A model generated the notes under the pieces. It saw only the letters and a program-made list of their open reading frames with translations. It was not told the DNA's origin and ran no database searches. Below are positions 9,324 to 17,832 of a stretch of DNA of 46,826 nucleotides, piece by piece. The stretch is from JAWWPY01 sp033854735 (lineage in GTDB: Bacteria > Actinomycetota > Actinomycetes > Streptosporangiales > Streptosporangiaceae), in NCBI GenBank assembly GCA_033854735.1, contig JAWWPY010000585.1, forward strand, positions 1-46,826, in the 5' to 3' direction. A program made the position numbers and the translations under genes. The first letter of the stretch is position 1, and every line of letters starts with the position of its first letter.

Positions 9324-9330
9324 GGTGGCA
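9289..9330. terminator. Inverted repeat at convergent gene ends, possible bidirectional terminator
   Basis: TGCCACCTCA (9289-9298) and TGAGGTGGCA (9321-9330) form a perfect 10-bp inverted repeat with a 22-base loop. It spans the stop codons of both convergent genes (9296 and 9323). There is no T-run on either strand, so a classical intrinsic terminator is not proven. The placement at the junction is what suggests a shared transcription end. Confidence 0.4.
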
Positions 9331-10075
9331 ACTGGCTCGCCGCCGCCTTGTCCAGCAGGAACAGGGTGCGCTGCCGTCCGCGCGCACCGGCGGCAGGTAC
9401 CTGGACGGGGCCGGCGCCGGACAGCGCCAGCCGCACCGCCCCGGCCTTCTCCGGCCCGGCCGCGAGCACCCACACGTCACGGGCGCACCGGATGGCGGGC
9501 AGGGTGAGCGTGAGCCGGGTTGGCGGCGGCTTGGGCGCACCCCGGACCGCGACCACCGGCCGCTCGTCGTAGAGCGCCGGCATGCCCGGGAAGAGCGACG
9601 CGACATGCCCCTCCGGGCCGATGCCGAGCAGCAGGACATCGAACGAGGGCACCGGGCCGTGGTCCTCGGGCCTGGTCGCCTTGCGCAACTCCGCCGCGTA
9701 GCTGGCCGCGGCCGCCTCGGGATCGTCGCCGTCCGGCCCGTCCGTCCCGGGCATGCGGTGTACCCGCCGCGGGTCGGTCGCCACGAACCGCAGCAGGGCC
9801 TGCTCGGCGGCCGCCTCGTTGCGTTCCGGGTGCCCGGACGGGAGGAACCGCTCGTCGCCCCACCAGATATCCAGATGCGGCCAGTCCACGGCGCCGAGGG
9901 CGGGCGCGGCGGCCAGCTCGGCCAGGATGGCCGTGCCGATGCCGCCGCCGGTGAGCACCAGCGAGGCGGCCGCCGATGCCGCCTGGGCATCCACCAGCCT
10001 GGTCACCAGGCGGGCGGCGGCCGCCTGGGCCAGCAGGCTCGCATCGTGATGCACGAGTACTTCAGGGGTGCTCAC
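9296..10075 (-). CDS. pgl: 6-phosphogluconolactonase
   Basis: 259 residues, the usual size. It hydrolyses 6-phosphoglucono-delta-lactone to 6-phosphogluconate in the oxidative pentose-phosphate pathway. Family signatures are LVLTGGGIGTAILAEL (phosphate-binding Gly-rich turn), WPHLDIWWGDERFLPSGHPERN (the highly conserved WGDER..P..H..RN) and FDVLLLGIGPEGHVASLFPG (G.G.DGH.ASLFPG, with Glu for Asp). The GTG start at 10075 overlaps the opcA TGA as GTGA. It is the last gene of the tkt-tal-pgi-zwf-opcA-pgl run, which is the order used in other actinobacteria (devB in Mycobacterium tuberculosis). Its C-terminal end runs 28 bp into the convergent membrane-protein gene. Confidence 0.95.
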   Translation of the reverse strand: MSTPEVLVHHDASLLAQAAAARLVTRLVDAQAASAAASLVLTGGGIGTAILAELAAAPALGAVDWPHLDIWWGDERFLPSGHPERNEAAAEQALLRFVATDPRRVHRMPGTDGPDGDDPEAAAASYAAELRKATRPEDHGPVPSFDVLLLGIGPEGHVASLFPGMPALYDERPVVAVRGAPKPPPTRLTLTLPAIRCARDVWVLAAGPEKAGAVRLALSGAGPVQVPAAGARGRQRTLFLLDKAAASQLPPQLNRIASP

Positions 10076-11064
10076 TTCCGGGTTCCGCCACCCGCGGTCG
10101 GCCCGGCACCCTCGGGGCCCCGCCGGCGGCCGCTCACTCGCTTCGCTCCGCCCGGCTCCGGCGCGGGCGCGGTGGCGAGGGGAGCGATGCTCTCGGCGTA
10201 GACCTCGTCGGGGTCCAGCCGGCGCAATTCCTCGGAGAGCAACTCGGATGTTTCCCTGCGGTGCAGCGACACCTTGCGCTCAGGCTGGTCGGGCCGCCGC
10301 AGCAGGGCCACCCTCCCATCCGGCCGGGTCAGCGAGATGTCGCCGTCTGCGGTGGTGAAGGTGACGCCGGTGATGCCCGGGCCCGCGGAAACCTCGGTCT
10401 CGAACGGGACAGCGAGCCGCGTGGACAGCCACGACGCGATCAGGTCCGCGCTCGGGTTACCCTGCTCCGCAGCCACCGCGCCGCCCATGATCGTGCCGTG
10501 CGGCTGGTCAAGGGTGGCCGCGAGGAGCGTCCGCCAGGAGGTGGCCCTCGTCCAGCTGAGGTCGGTGTCACCGGGCCGGTAGCCACGGGCCAGCGTCTCC
10601 AGGCAATGCCGGGGCTCGCTCGCCGCCGCGGCATCGGTGATCCGGCGCTGGGCCAGGGCGCCGAGCGGATCCGCGGCGGGTACCTTCGGAGGGATTCCCG
10701 GCCACCAGGTCACCACCGGCGTGTCCGGCATCAGCAGCGGGAGCACCACAGAATCCGCATGCTGGCCGAGTGGCCCGTACATCCTCAGCAGCACCGTCTC
10801 GCCCGGGCTGGCCTCGCCCACCCGGATCTCGGCGTCCAGGCGGGAGCCCGATTCCGGCCGCCGTATGATCACCGCGAGGACCCGGCACGGATGCTCACGC
10901 GCCGCCTCGCTCGCCGCTCGGACCGCGTCATACTGCGCGGTCTCGTCGGTCACGATGACCAGGGTGAGCACCATCCCGCTGGCCGGGCCGCCGAGTCGCT
11001 GGCGCGCCTGCCGCAGCGCGTCGTGAATCTGGCCGGTGCTGGTCTGGGCCAGGTCGATCATCAT
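10072..11064 (-). CDS. opcA: Glucose-6-phosphate dehydrogenase assembly protein OpcA
   Basis: 330 residues. OpcA is an allosteric/assembly partner of Zwf in actinobacteria and cyanobacteria. Recognisable pieces are MIDLAQTSTGQIHDALRQAR at the start, MVLTLVIVTDETAQYDAVRAA, HPCRVLAVI, ETVLLRMYGPLGQHADSVVLPLL, and PVVTWWPGIPPKVPAADPLGALAQRRITDA, the most conserved block (WWP..PP...DPLG.LA.RRI.D). The C-terminus is low-complexity (PAPEPGGAKRVSGRRRGPEG). The ATG at 11064 is chosen with GAGG upstream; a second in-frame ATG follows immediately. It lies 49 bp after zwf and overlaps pgl by 4 bp. Its place beside zwf agrees with its known role. Confidence 0.95.
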   Translation of the reverse strand: MMIDLAQTSTGQIHDALRQARQRLGGPASGMVLTLVIVTDETAQYDAVRAASEAAREHPCRVLAVIIRRPESGSRLDAEIRVGEASPGETVLLRMYGPLGQHADSVVLPLLMPDTPVVTWWPGIPPKVPAADPLGALAQRRITDAAAASEPRHCLETLARGYRPGDTDLSWTRATSWRTLLAATLDQPHGTIMGGAVAAEQGNPSADLIASWLSTRLAVPFETEVSAGPGITGVTFTTADGDISLTRPDGRVALLRRPDQPERKVSLHRRETSELLSEELRRLDPDEVYAESIAPLATAPAPEPGGAKRVSGRRRGPEGAGPTAGGGTRK

Positions 11065-11113
11065 GCATGGCCTCGTCTCGTCGATGCCAGCGGTCGGTAA
11101 GACAACTGCGTCC

Positions 11114-12652
11114 TCACAGCCGGCGCCACGCCCGTCCGTCCCTGGCCATCAGCTCATCCGCTGAGGGCGGCCCCGCCGTCCCGGCCGGATACTGCTCTGG
11201 CTTGGTGTGCTTGGCCCAGAATTCCTCGATCGGGTCCAGCACCGTCCAGGACAGCTCGACCTCCTTATGCTGCGGGAACAGTGGGGGATCCCCGATCAGG
11301 ACGTCCAGTAGGAGCCTCTCGTATGCTTCGGGGCTGGATTCGGTGAACGACTCGCCGTAGGCGAAGTCCATGTTCACGTCGCGGACCTCCATGGCCGAGC
11401 CCGGCACCTTCGAGCCGAACCTGACGGTGACCCCCTCGTCCGGCTGTACCCGGATGACGAGCGCGTTCTGGCCCAGTTCCTCGGTGTCGGTCGCGGCGAA
11501 CGGCAGGTGCGGAGCGCGCTGGAACATCATCGCGATCTCCGTCATCCGCCGCGGCAGCCGCTTCCCGGTGCGCAGGTAGAACGGCACTCCGGCCCAGCGC
11601 CTGGTCTCCACGCTGAGCTTGACCGCGGCGTAGGTCTCCGTGCGTGAGTCGGCCGGGATGCCGTCCTCCTGCAGGAATCCTGGCACCTCCACACCGCCCT
11701 GCCAGCCGGCCGCGTACTGCCCGCGGGCCGTCCCGGCGGCCAGGTCTTCCGGAGGCTGGACCGCCGAGAGCACCTTCTCCTTCTCCGCCCGCAGGGAGTC
11801 GGCGTCGAACGATACGGGCTCCTCCATAGTGGTCAGGGCCAGCAGTTGCATCAGGTGGTTCTGGATCACGTCCCGCGCGGCGCCGATCCCGTCGTAGTAA
11901 CCAGCCCGTCCGCCGATGCCGATGTCTTCGGCCATCGTGATCTGCACGTGATCGACGTAGCCGCGGTTCCAGATCGGCTCGTACAAGGTGTTGGCGAAGC
12001 GCAGCGCGAGGATGTTCTGCACCGTCTCCTTGCCGAGGTAGTGATCGATGCGGAACACGGAATGCTGCCCGAACACGTCGTTAAGGAGGCCGTTGAGTTC
12101 CTGCGCGCTGGGCAGGTCATGGCCGAACGGCTTCTCGATCACCACCCGGCGCCACGGCTGCGGCCGCCCCGGTGCGGCCGCCGCCGCCGACGACAACCCG
12201 GACCGCTTCAGCTTCTCGACCACGACCTGGAAGAACTTCGGCGGGACGGACAGGTAGAAGGCATAGTTGCCACCGGTCCCGCGCTCGGCGTCGAGCGTCC
12301 GCACAGTCTGCGCCAGCCGGTCGAAAGCGTCGTCGTCGGAGAACTCGCCAGGCACGAACCTGACGCCCTCGGACAGCTGGTTCCAGACCGTCTCGCGGAA
12401 CGGTGTCCGCGCGTGCTCCTTGACTGCCTGGTACGTGACCTGGGCGAAGTCCTCGTCTTCCCAGTCACGGCGGGCGAAGCCGACGAGCGAGAAACCCGGC
12501 GGCAGCAGGCCACGGTTGGCCAGGTCGTAGATGGCGGGCATCAGCTTCTTGCGGGCCAGGTCGCCAGTCACGCCGAACATGACCAGCACGCAGGGGCCTG
12601 CGACGCGGGGGATCCGCCGGTCCCGGGGATCCCGCAGCGGGTTAACCGTCAT
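11114..12652 (-). CDS. zwf: Glucose-6-phosphate 1-dehydrogenase
   Basis: 512 residues, standard length. It oxidises glucose 6-phosphate to the lactone with NADP+ and is the entry step of the oxidative pentose-phosphate pathway. The coenzyme-binding turn is VMFGVTGDLARKKLMPAI (residues 24-41). The active-site signature RIDHYLGKE (about 201-209) holds the catalytic His-Asp pair, and VIEKPFGHD precedes it. FYLRTGKRLPRR is the C-terminal substrate-binding stretch. An Ala-run near residues 155-160 (SSAAAAAPGRPQ) is a small insert. The ATG at 12652 overlaps the pgi stop as ATGA, so pgi and zwf are probably translationally coupled. Confidence 0.97.
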   Translation of the reverse strand: MTVNPLRDPRDRRIPRVAGPCVLVMFGVTGDLARKKLMPAIYDLANRGLLPPGFSLVGFARRDWEDEDFAQVTYQAVKEHARTPFRETVWNQLSEGVRFVPGEFSDDDAFDRLAQTVRTLDAERGTGGNYAFYLSVPPKFFQVVVEKLKRSGLSSAAAAAPGRPQPWRRVVIEKPFGHDLPSAQELNGLLNDVFGQHSVFRIDHYLGKETVQNILALRFANTLYEPIWNRGYVDHVQITMAEDIGIGGRAGYYDGIGAARDVIQNHLMQLLALTTMEEPVSFDADSLRAEKEKVLSAVQPPEDLAAGTARGQYAAGWQGGVEVPGFLQEDGIPADSRTETYAAVKLSVETRRWAGVPFYLRTGKRLPRRMTEIAMMFQRAPHLPFAATDTEELGQNALVIRVQPDEGVTVRFGSKVPGSAMEVRDVNMDFAYGESFTESSPEAYERLLLDVLIGDPPLFPQHKEVELSWTVLDPIEEFWAKHTKPEQYPAGTAGPPSADELMARDGRAWRRL

Positions 12653-14322
12653 GCATATGCTCCTGTGGCGCTGGTGCTCGCGGCCGCGAGCAGCTGGGCG
12701 ATGCCGCTGGCGCGGTCGTGCAGGTGCAATCGGACAATGGGCCGACCGCGCTCGCGCAGTGCGCGCAGGTCGCCGAGCGCCTGGGCGAGATGCAGCCGGC
12801 CCAGCGTAAAGGGCTGGCCGGGCACCTCCACATCACGCTGGACGGCCCCGGTGATCTGCAGGAACACACCACTGGGCGGGCCGCCTTTATGATACTGGCC
12901 GGTCGAGTGCAGGAACCGGGGTCCCCAGCCGAATGTCACCGGGTGCGTGGTCCTGGCGGCCAGCGCATCGCGCAGATGGGCCGCCGCGCCGTCTCCCACC
13001 CGGTCCAGGTAGGCCATGATCGCCAGGTAGCCGCCCCGGGGCGGCGACCAGAGCAGTGTGTCGAACACGCCGGCCAGGTCAGTCACGTCCCGGAGCACGT
13101 CGGGCTCGGCATGTACTTCGACCGCGCCGTCCACGAACGCGGGCCGGCCGGTGGGCAGCGGGCCTTGGCCGGCCTCGGCCAGCAGCATCGTGGTGTTCTC
13201 CTTCGACTCCGCCACGTTCGGCTGGTCGAAGGGGTTGATGCCGAGCAGTCGGCCGGCCACGGCCGCGGCGTACTCCCAGATCAGGAACTGCGCGCCGAGC
13301 GGCCCGTGGACCGAGGTGTCGACCGGCCGCCTGGGTGCGCCCAGGCCGATCAGGTGGATGTCCGGGCCGGGGGAGAAGCCTGGCGAATCCTCGCTGGGCA
13401 CCACGACCGGCAGGATGCCGCGGCCTTGCTTGCCCGTGGACTCAGCCAGCAGCTGCTCGACCCAGTCGCCGAAGCCGGGGATCGTCGAGTCCGCCTCGGC
13501 GAGCACCGCCTTGTCGTGACCGGCCAGCGCGTAACCGCCGAGTGCGGCCCCGAGGGTGAGGCCCGGATTGCCGTCCGCACCGGACAGTTCGGAAAGCGCG
13601 CCCTCCGCGTCATCCAGCAGACGGCTCACGTCAGCGCCGGCCAGCCCGGCGGGCAGCAGGCCGAACGCGGTCAGCGCACTGTACCGGCCGCCCACGTAGG
13701 GATCGGCCTGCACCACGTGGTAACCGGCGTCCCGGGCGGTGTTCTCCAGGGGCGAGCCGGGGTCGGTCACCACGATGAACCGCCGCTTCAGGGCGCTGCC
13801 GGTGATCCCCCCGGCGGCGAAGGCCTGCTCGTAGATGCGCCGGTGGCTGTCGGTCTCGACGGTGCCGCCGCTCTTGCTGGACACCACGACGAGCGTGCGG
13901 CCCAGCCGGTCGCCGAGCGCCCGGGCGGCCTGGTGCGGGTCGGTGGTGTCCAGGATGGTGAGGCGCACCCCAGCGGCCCTGGCGATCACTTCGGGGGCGA
14001 GCGACGAGCCCCCCATTCCGGCCAGTACCACATGCTCAATGCCGTCCGCCCGGCTCCGTTCCGCCAGTTCGCCGATCTCCGGCAGCAGCTCACGGGAGAA
14101 TTGAGGCGCCTGGAGCCAGCCGAGCCTGATCGACGCCTCCGGCTCGGCCGCCGGGCCCCACAGGGTGGCGTCGCCCGCGGCCAGCGCGCCGGGTACGCCG
14201 TCCGCGGTCAGCTTGCCGAGCGCCTGCCCGGTCGCCTCATTCACCGCGGTGCTGCGCGTCTGCACCGTCACCGAAGGCGCCCGGGCATGCGCCCACGTGC
14301 CGCCGGGCGGCCCGGTGCTCAT
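12649..14322 (-). CDS. pgi: Glucose-6-phosphate isomerase
   Basis: 557 residues. It interconverts glucose 6-phosphate and fructose 6-phosphate. SIS-domain features are VVLAGMGGSSLAPEVIA (phosphate loop), LVVVSSKSGGTVETDS (S-K-S-G-G-T-x-E-T signature), and VTDPGSPLENTARDAGYHV. HSTGQYHKGGPPSGVFLQI sits near the C-terminus with the conserved S-T-G-Q-x-H-K-G-G. This is the form found embedded in actinobacterial pentose-phosphate operons. The ATG at 14322 overlaps the tal stop by 4 bp. The presence of pgi here lets fructose 6-phosphate made by tal and tkt be recycled into the oxidative branch, favouring NADPH production (inference). Confidence 0.95.
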   Translation of the reverse strand: MSTGPPGGTWAHARAPSVTVQTRSTAVNEATGQALGKLTADGVPGALAAGDATLWGPAAEPEASIRLGWLQAPQFSRELLPEIGELAERSRADGIEHVVLAGMGGSSLAPEVIARAAGVRLTILDTTDPHQAARALGDRLGRTLVVVSSKSGGTVETDSHRRIYEQAFAAGGITGSALKRRFIVVTDPGSPLENTARDAGYHVVQADPYVGGRYSALTAFGLLPAGLAGADVSRLLDDAEGALSELSGADGNPGLTLGAALGGYALAGHDKAVLAEADSTIPGFGDWVEQLLAESTGKQGRGILPVVVPSEDSPGFSPGPDIHLIGLGAPRRPVDTSVHGPLGAQFLIWEYAAAVAGRLLGINPFDQPNVAESKENTTMLLAEAGQGPLPTGRPAFVDGAVEVHAEPDVLRDVTDLAGVFDTLLWSPPRGGYLAIMAYLDRVGDGAAAHLRDALAARTTHPVTFGWGPRFLHSTGQYHKGGPPSGVFLQITGAVQRDVEVPGQPFTLGRLHLAQALGDLRALRERGRPIVRLHLHDRASGIAQLLAAASTSATGAYA

Positions 14323-15464
14323 GGTTTGGCCACCGCCGCCATGTTGGTCTCGATCGTCTCCAGGAACTCATGCCACGACGTGGCGAACTTCTGCACGCCC
14401 TCCGCCTCGAGCACCTCGACCACGTCGTCGTAGGAGATGCCGAGCGCGGCGAGATCGGTGAACACCTGCCTGGCCTCGTCGTAGGTGCCCCGTACCGTGT
14501 CGCCACGCAGCACGGCGTGGGCGGCGGTGGCGTGCAAGGTGGCCTCCGGCATGGTGTTCACCGTGCCGGGCGCGACCAGTTCCACCACGTACATGGTGTC
14601 CTCATAAGCCGGGTCTTTCGTGCTGGTGGAGGCCCACAGCGGCCGCTGTGGTGCCGCGCCGGCCTGTTCCAGGGCCGCCCACCGGGGGCTGGCGATCCGC
14701 TGTTCGTGCAGTTCGTAGGCGAGCCGGGCGTTGGCGATCGCGGCCTTGCCGCGCAGCGCGGCCGCCTCCGGCGTGCCGATCTTGTCCAGCCTCCGGTCCA
14801 CCTCGGTGTCGACCCGGCTGACGAAGAAGGATGCCACCGAACCGATGGGAGCCAGGTCATGCCCGGCCGTGGCCGCCTGCTCCAGGCCGGCCATGAAGGC
14901 GTCGATGACCTGCCCGTAGCGCTCCAGCGAGAAGATCAGCGTCACGTTGACGCTGATTCCCTCCGAGATGCACTGGGTGATCGCGGGCAGGCCCTCGAGG
15001 GTCGCCGGGATCTTGATATACAGATTCGGGCGGTCCACCTGCCACCACAGGGCCCGGGCCTCGGCGATGGTCTTCGCGGTGTCCTTGGCGATCCGCGGGT
15101 CGACCTCGATGGAGACCCGCCCGTCGATGCCGTCCGTCGAGTCGTAGACCGGCCGCAGGACGTCGCAGGCCCAGCGGATGTCGTAAGTCGTGATCGCCCG
15201 CGCGGCCTCGTCGATATGCACGCCGCGCACAGCCAGGTCCGCGAGTTGCGCGTCGTAGGCGGTTCCGGTGCTCACCGCGTGCGCGAAGATCGTCGGGTTG
15301 GAAGTGACCCCGGACACGTGCATGTCGCGGACCAGGGTCGCGAGGTTCCCCGTGGTCAGCCGCTCCCGGCTGATGTCGTCGAGCCAGATCGCCACGCCCG
15401 CGGCGGTCAGCGCGGCGAGGATGTCGTCGGGCTGGGAAAGCTTGTCCTGTGGCTGGGAGGTCAT
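14319..15464 (-). CDS. tal: Transaldolase
   Basis: 381 residues, matching the long TalB-like actinobacterial type. It transfers a dihydroxyacetone unit between sedoheptulose 7-phosphate and glyceraldehyde 3-phosphate. Signatures are GVAIWLDDISRERLTTGNL (with catalytic Asp, residue ~30), HVSGVTSNPTIF (G-x-T-S-N-P-x-I-F), and NLYIKIPATLEGLPAI with the Schiff-base Lys at about residue 151. GISVNVTLIFSLERY and IGSVASFFVSRVDTEVD follow. GGAG lies just before the ATG at 15464. It is 41 bp downstream of tkt, with the 4-bp pgi overlap at its 3' end. Confidence 0.96.
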   Translation of the reverse strand: MTSQPQDKLSQPDDILAALTAAGVAIWLDDISRERLTTGNLATLVRDMHVSGVTSNPTIFAHAVSTGTAYDAQLADLAVRGVHIDEAARAITTYDIRWACDVLRPVYDSTDGIDGRVSIEVDPRIAKDTAKTIAEARALWWQVDRPNLYIKIPATLEGLPAITQCISEGISVNVTLIFSLERYGQVIDAFMAGLEQAATAGHDLAPIGSVASFFVSRVDTEVDRRLDKIGTPEAAALRGKAAIANARLAYELHEQRIASPRWAALEQAGAAPQRPLWASTSTKDPAYEDTMYVVELVAPGTVNTMPEATLHATAAHAVLRGDTVRGTYDEARQVFTDLAALGISYDDVVEVLEAEGVQKFATSWHEFLETIETNMAAVAKP

Positions 15465-15505
15465 GACTCCTGGCTCCTTGCTTGTCTTGCTGGTCAGTGC
15501 GGCCC

Positions 15506-17641
15506 TCAGTCGGCCCGTGCGGTGCTCAGCCGGGTCAGGCTTGAGCGGGCGGCCGCCACCACGCGATCCGATGTGAACCCGAACTCCTGGTACAGCGTCG
15601 CGCCCGCGGCAGAAGCCCCGAAGTGCTCAAGGCTGACGCACTCGCCTGCATCTCCCACGAACGCCCGCCAGCCCATCGCGATGCCAGCCTCGACGCTGAC
15701 CCGGGCCCGGACCCGCGGCGGCAGTACTTCCTCTTGGTAAGACGCATCCTGACCGGCAAACCATTCCACGCACGGCATGGAAACCACTCTGGTCGGAATT
15801 CCATCGTCCTGCAGGACGGTGCGGGCGGCCAGCGCGATCTGCACCTCGCTGCCCGTGGCGATGATGATCACCTCGGGTTGCCCATCGGTGCCCTCCGCGA
15901 GGATATAGCCCCCGCGGGCCGTTCCCTCCGCGCTGGCCAGGCCCTCCGCGCTGCCCGGCGAGCGGTCCACCACGGGCAGGTTCTGCCGGCTCAGGCACAG
16001 GCCCGCGGGCCGGTCGGTGTGCTCAAGGACCGTCCGCCAGGCCACCGTCGTCTCGTTCGCGTCGGCGGGGCGCACCACGTCGAGGCCGGGAATGGCGCGC
16101 AGCGCCCACAGGTGCTCCACCGGCTGGTGGGTGGGCCCGTCCTCACCGAGCCCGATGGAATCGTGTGTCCAGACGTAGGTCACCGGCGCGCCCATCAGCG
16201 CGGCCAGCCGCACGGACGGCCGCATGTAGTCGCTGAACACCAGGAAGGTCCCCCCGTACGGCCTGGTGAGCCCGTGCAGCGCGATCCCGTTGAGAATGCC
16301 GCCCATGGCATGCTCCCGGATCCCAAAGTGCAGTGTGCGGCCGAACTCGTTGCCCGGGAACATCGCGGTCTGGTGCTCCGGCGGGATGAACGACGGCTCA
16401 CCTTTCATCGTGGTGTTGTTGCTACCGGCCAGGTCGGCCGAGCCACCCCAGAGTTCCGGCAGTACGGGCGCCAGAGCGTTGAGTATCTCGCCTGAGGCTT
16501 TTCTGGTGGCCATTCCCTTGGCGTCGGCCGGGAAGGCCGGCAGGCCGTTGGTCCAGCCCTCCGGCAGCCGCCTGGCCCTGAGCCGGTCCAGCATCACGGC
16601 CCGCTCCGGATGGGCGTCCGTCCAGGCGCCGAAGGACTCGTCCCACTCCGCCCGCAGCCGCTTGCCGCGGTCCATGACCTTGCGCGCATGCGTGAGCGCC
16701 GCGTCCTCGGTGGGGAACGACACGGCCGGATCGAAGCCCAGGATCTCCTTGGTCGCGGCGACCTCGGCGGCACCCAGCGCCGCCCCGTGGGCCTCACCGG
16801 TGTTCTGCGCGTGCGGCGCGGGCCAGGCGATGATCGTCCGCAGCGCGATCAGCGACGGCTGCCCCGTGTGGTCCCGGGCCGTGATCAGGGCCTGGTACAG
16901 GGCGTCGACGTCCTCGTGGTAGCCGCCGGGCTGGCGCCAGTTCACCCGCTGCACATGCCAGCCGTAAGCCTCGTACCGGGCGCAGACATCCTCCGACTTG
17001 GCAATGTTTGTGTTGTCTTCGATCGAGATGTTGTTGTCGTCGTAGAGCAGGACCAGGTTGCCCAGATCCTGGTGCGCGGCGAGGGCGGACGCTTCGTGGC
17101 TGATGCCCTCCTCGATGTCGCCGTCAGAGGCAAACACGTAGATGTGGTGATCAAACGGGCTGGTTCCGGCGGCTGGGGCGGGGTCGAGCAGCCCGCGCTC
17201 CCGCCGCGCTGCCATCGCCATGCCGACCGCGTTGGACAGGCCCTGGCCGAGCGGGCCGGTCGTGGTCTCCACGCCCGGGGTGAGCCCGTGCTCCGGGTGG
17301 CCCGGGGTGCGGCTACCCCACTTCCGGTAGGCCCGGAGGTCATCGAGGGTCAGTCCGTAGCCGGACAGGTACAGCTGGATGTACAGGGTCAAGCTGGAGT
17401 GACCGCACGACAAGACGAAGCGATCCCGGCCCGGCCAGCCCGGATCGGCCGGGTCGTGCCGCATGATGCGCTGGTAGAGCAGGTAGGCGGCGGGTGCCAG
17501 GCTCATCGCCGTCCCCGGGTGGCCGGAACCTGCCTCCTGCACCGCGTCCATGGCCAGGACCCGGATGAGGTCGACGGCCCGCGCGTCCCCCGCCGTCCAC
17601 TCGAGCGGGCGAGATGGCGTGGTGTCAGATGGGCTGCTCAC
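15506..17641 (-). CDS. tkt: Transketolase
   Basis: 711 residues from the GTG at 17641, which follows GGAGAGGAG; an ATG at 17695 in the same frame lacks a good ribosome site. It is a thiamine-diphosphate enzyme of the non-oxidative pentose-phosphate pathway. Motifs are QEAGSGHPGTAMSLAP, RFVLSCGHSS, VETTTGPLGQGLSNAVGMA, ASDGDIEEGISHEA followed by LYDDNNISIE (ThDP/Mg2+ motif GDG...NN), FGIREHAMGGILNGIALHG in the pyrimidine domain (catalytic Glu), and WTHDSIGLGEDGPTHQPVEHL. It is the first gene of the minus-strand operon. It faces prsW across about 190 bp and has no ctaB beside it, unlike the arrangement in M. tuberculosis. Confidence 0.97.
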   Translation of the reverse strand: MSSPSDTTPSRPLEWTAGDARAVDLIRVLAMDAVQEAGSGHPGTAMSLAPAAYLLYQRIMRHDPADPGWPGRDRFVLSCGHSSLTLYIQLYLSGYGLTLDDLRAYRKWGSRTPGHPEHGLTPGVETTTGPLGQGLSNAVGMAMAARRERGLLDPAPAAGTSPFDHHIYVFASDGDIEEGISHEASALAAHQDLGNLVLLYDDNNISIEDNTNIAKSEDVCARYEAYGWHVQRVNWRQPGGYHEDVDALYQALITARDHTGQPSLIALRTIIAWPAPHAQNTGEAHGAALGAAEVAATKEILGFDPAVSFPTEDAALTHARKVMDRGKRLRAEWDESFGAWTDAHPERAVMLDRLRARRLPEGWTNGLPAFPADAKGMATRKASGEILNALAPVLPELWGGSADLAGSNNTTMKGEPSFIPPEHQTAMFPGNEFGRTLHFGIREHAMGGILNGIALHGLTRPYGGTFLVFSDYMRPSVRLAALMGAPVTYVWTHDSIGLGEDGPTHQPVEHLWALRAIPGLDVVRPADANETTVAWRTVLEHTDRPAGLCLSRQNLPVVDRSPGSAEGLASAEGTARGGYILAEGTDGQPEVIIIATGSEVQIALAARTVLQDDGIPTRVVSMPCVEWFAGQDASYQEEVLPPRVRARVSVEAGIAMGWRAFVGDAGECVSLEHFGASAAGATLYQEFGFTSDRVVAAARSSLTRLSTARAD

Positions 17642-17832
17642 CGTGGGATCAGGGCTCCTCTCCAGGCCCGCGCCGGCCCCCGCGGCGGCGAGCATTCGAT
17701 CGCTGGCACGACCTTATCCCCAGTGTGCGCTCTACCCCCGCCGGCCCCCAATGGCCGGCCGGCCGGGCCCGGGTTGTTCACTGCCGGTTGTCCGCCGCGA
17801 CGCTCAGGTCGCCGGAGGGTACGCTCCCTGCC
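17642..17832. promoter_or_regulatory. Divergent tkt/prsW intergenic region
   Basis: This 191-bp GC-rich spacer must hold the start of the tkt-tal-pgi-zwf-opcA-pgl transcript. On the minus strand, TAAGGT (17716-17711) fits the actinobacterial TANNNT -10 form, but no convincing -35 is visible. On the plus side GGAGGG near 17815 is the likely ribosome site of prsW. GGCCGGCCGGCC (17753-17764) is a self-complementary run without a loop. Confidence 0.35.

Noticed and set aside
12718..14433. A 571-codon plus-strand open frame opposite pgi
   Set aside because: It is the antisense shadow of pgi, whose SIS motifs are unmistakable. Long antisense frames are expected at this GC content.
17753..17764. 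GGCCGGCCGGCC as a regulatory site
   Set aside because: Such self-complementary GC runs occur by chance in DNA of this composition, and nothing else supports it.
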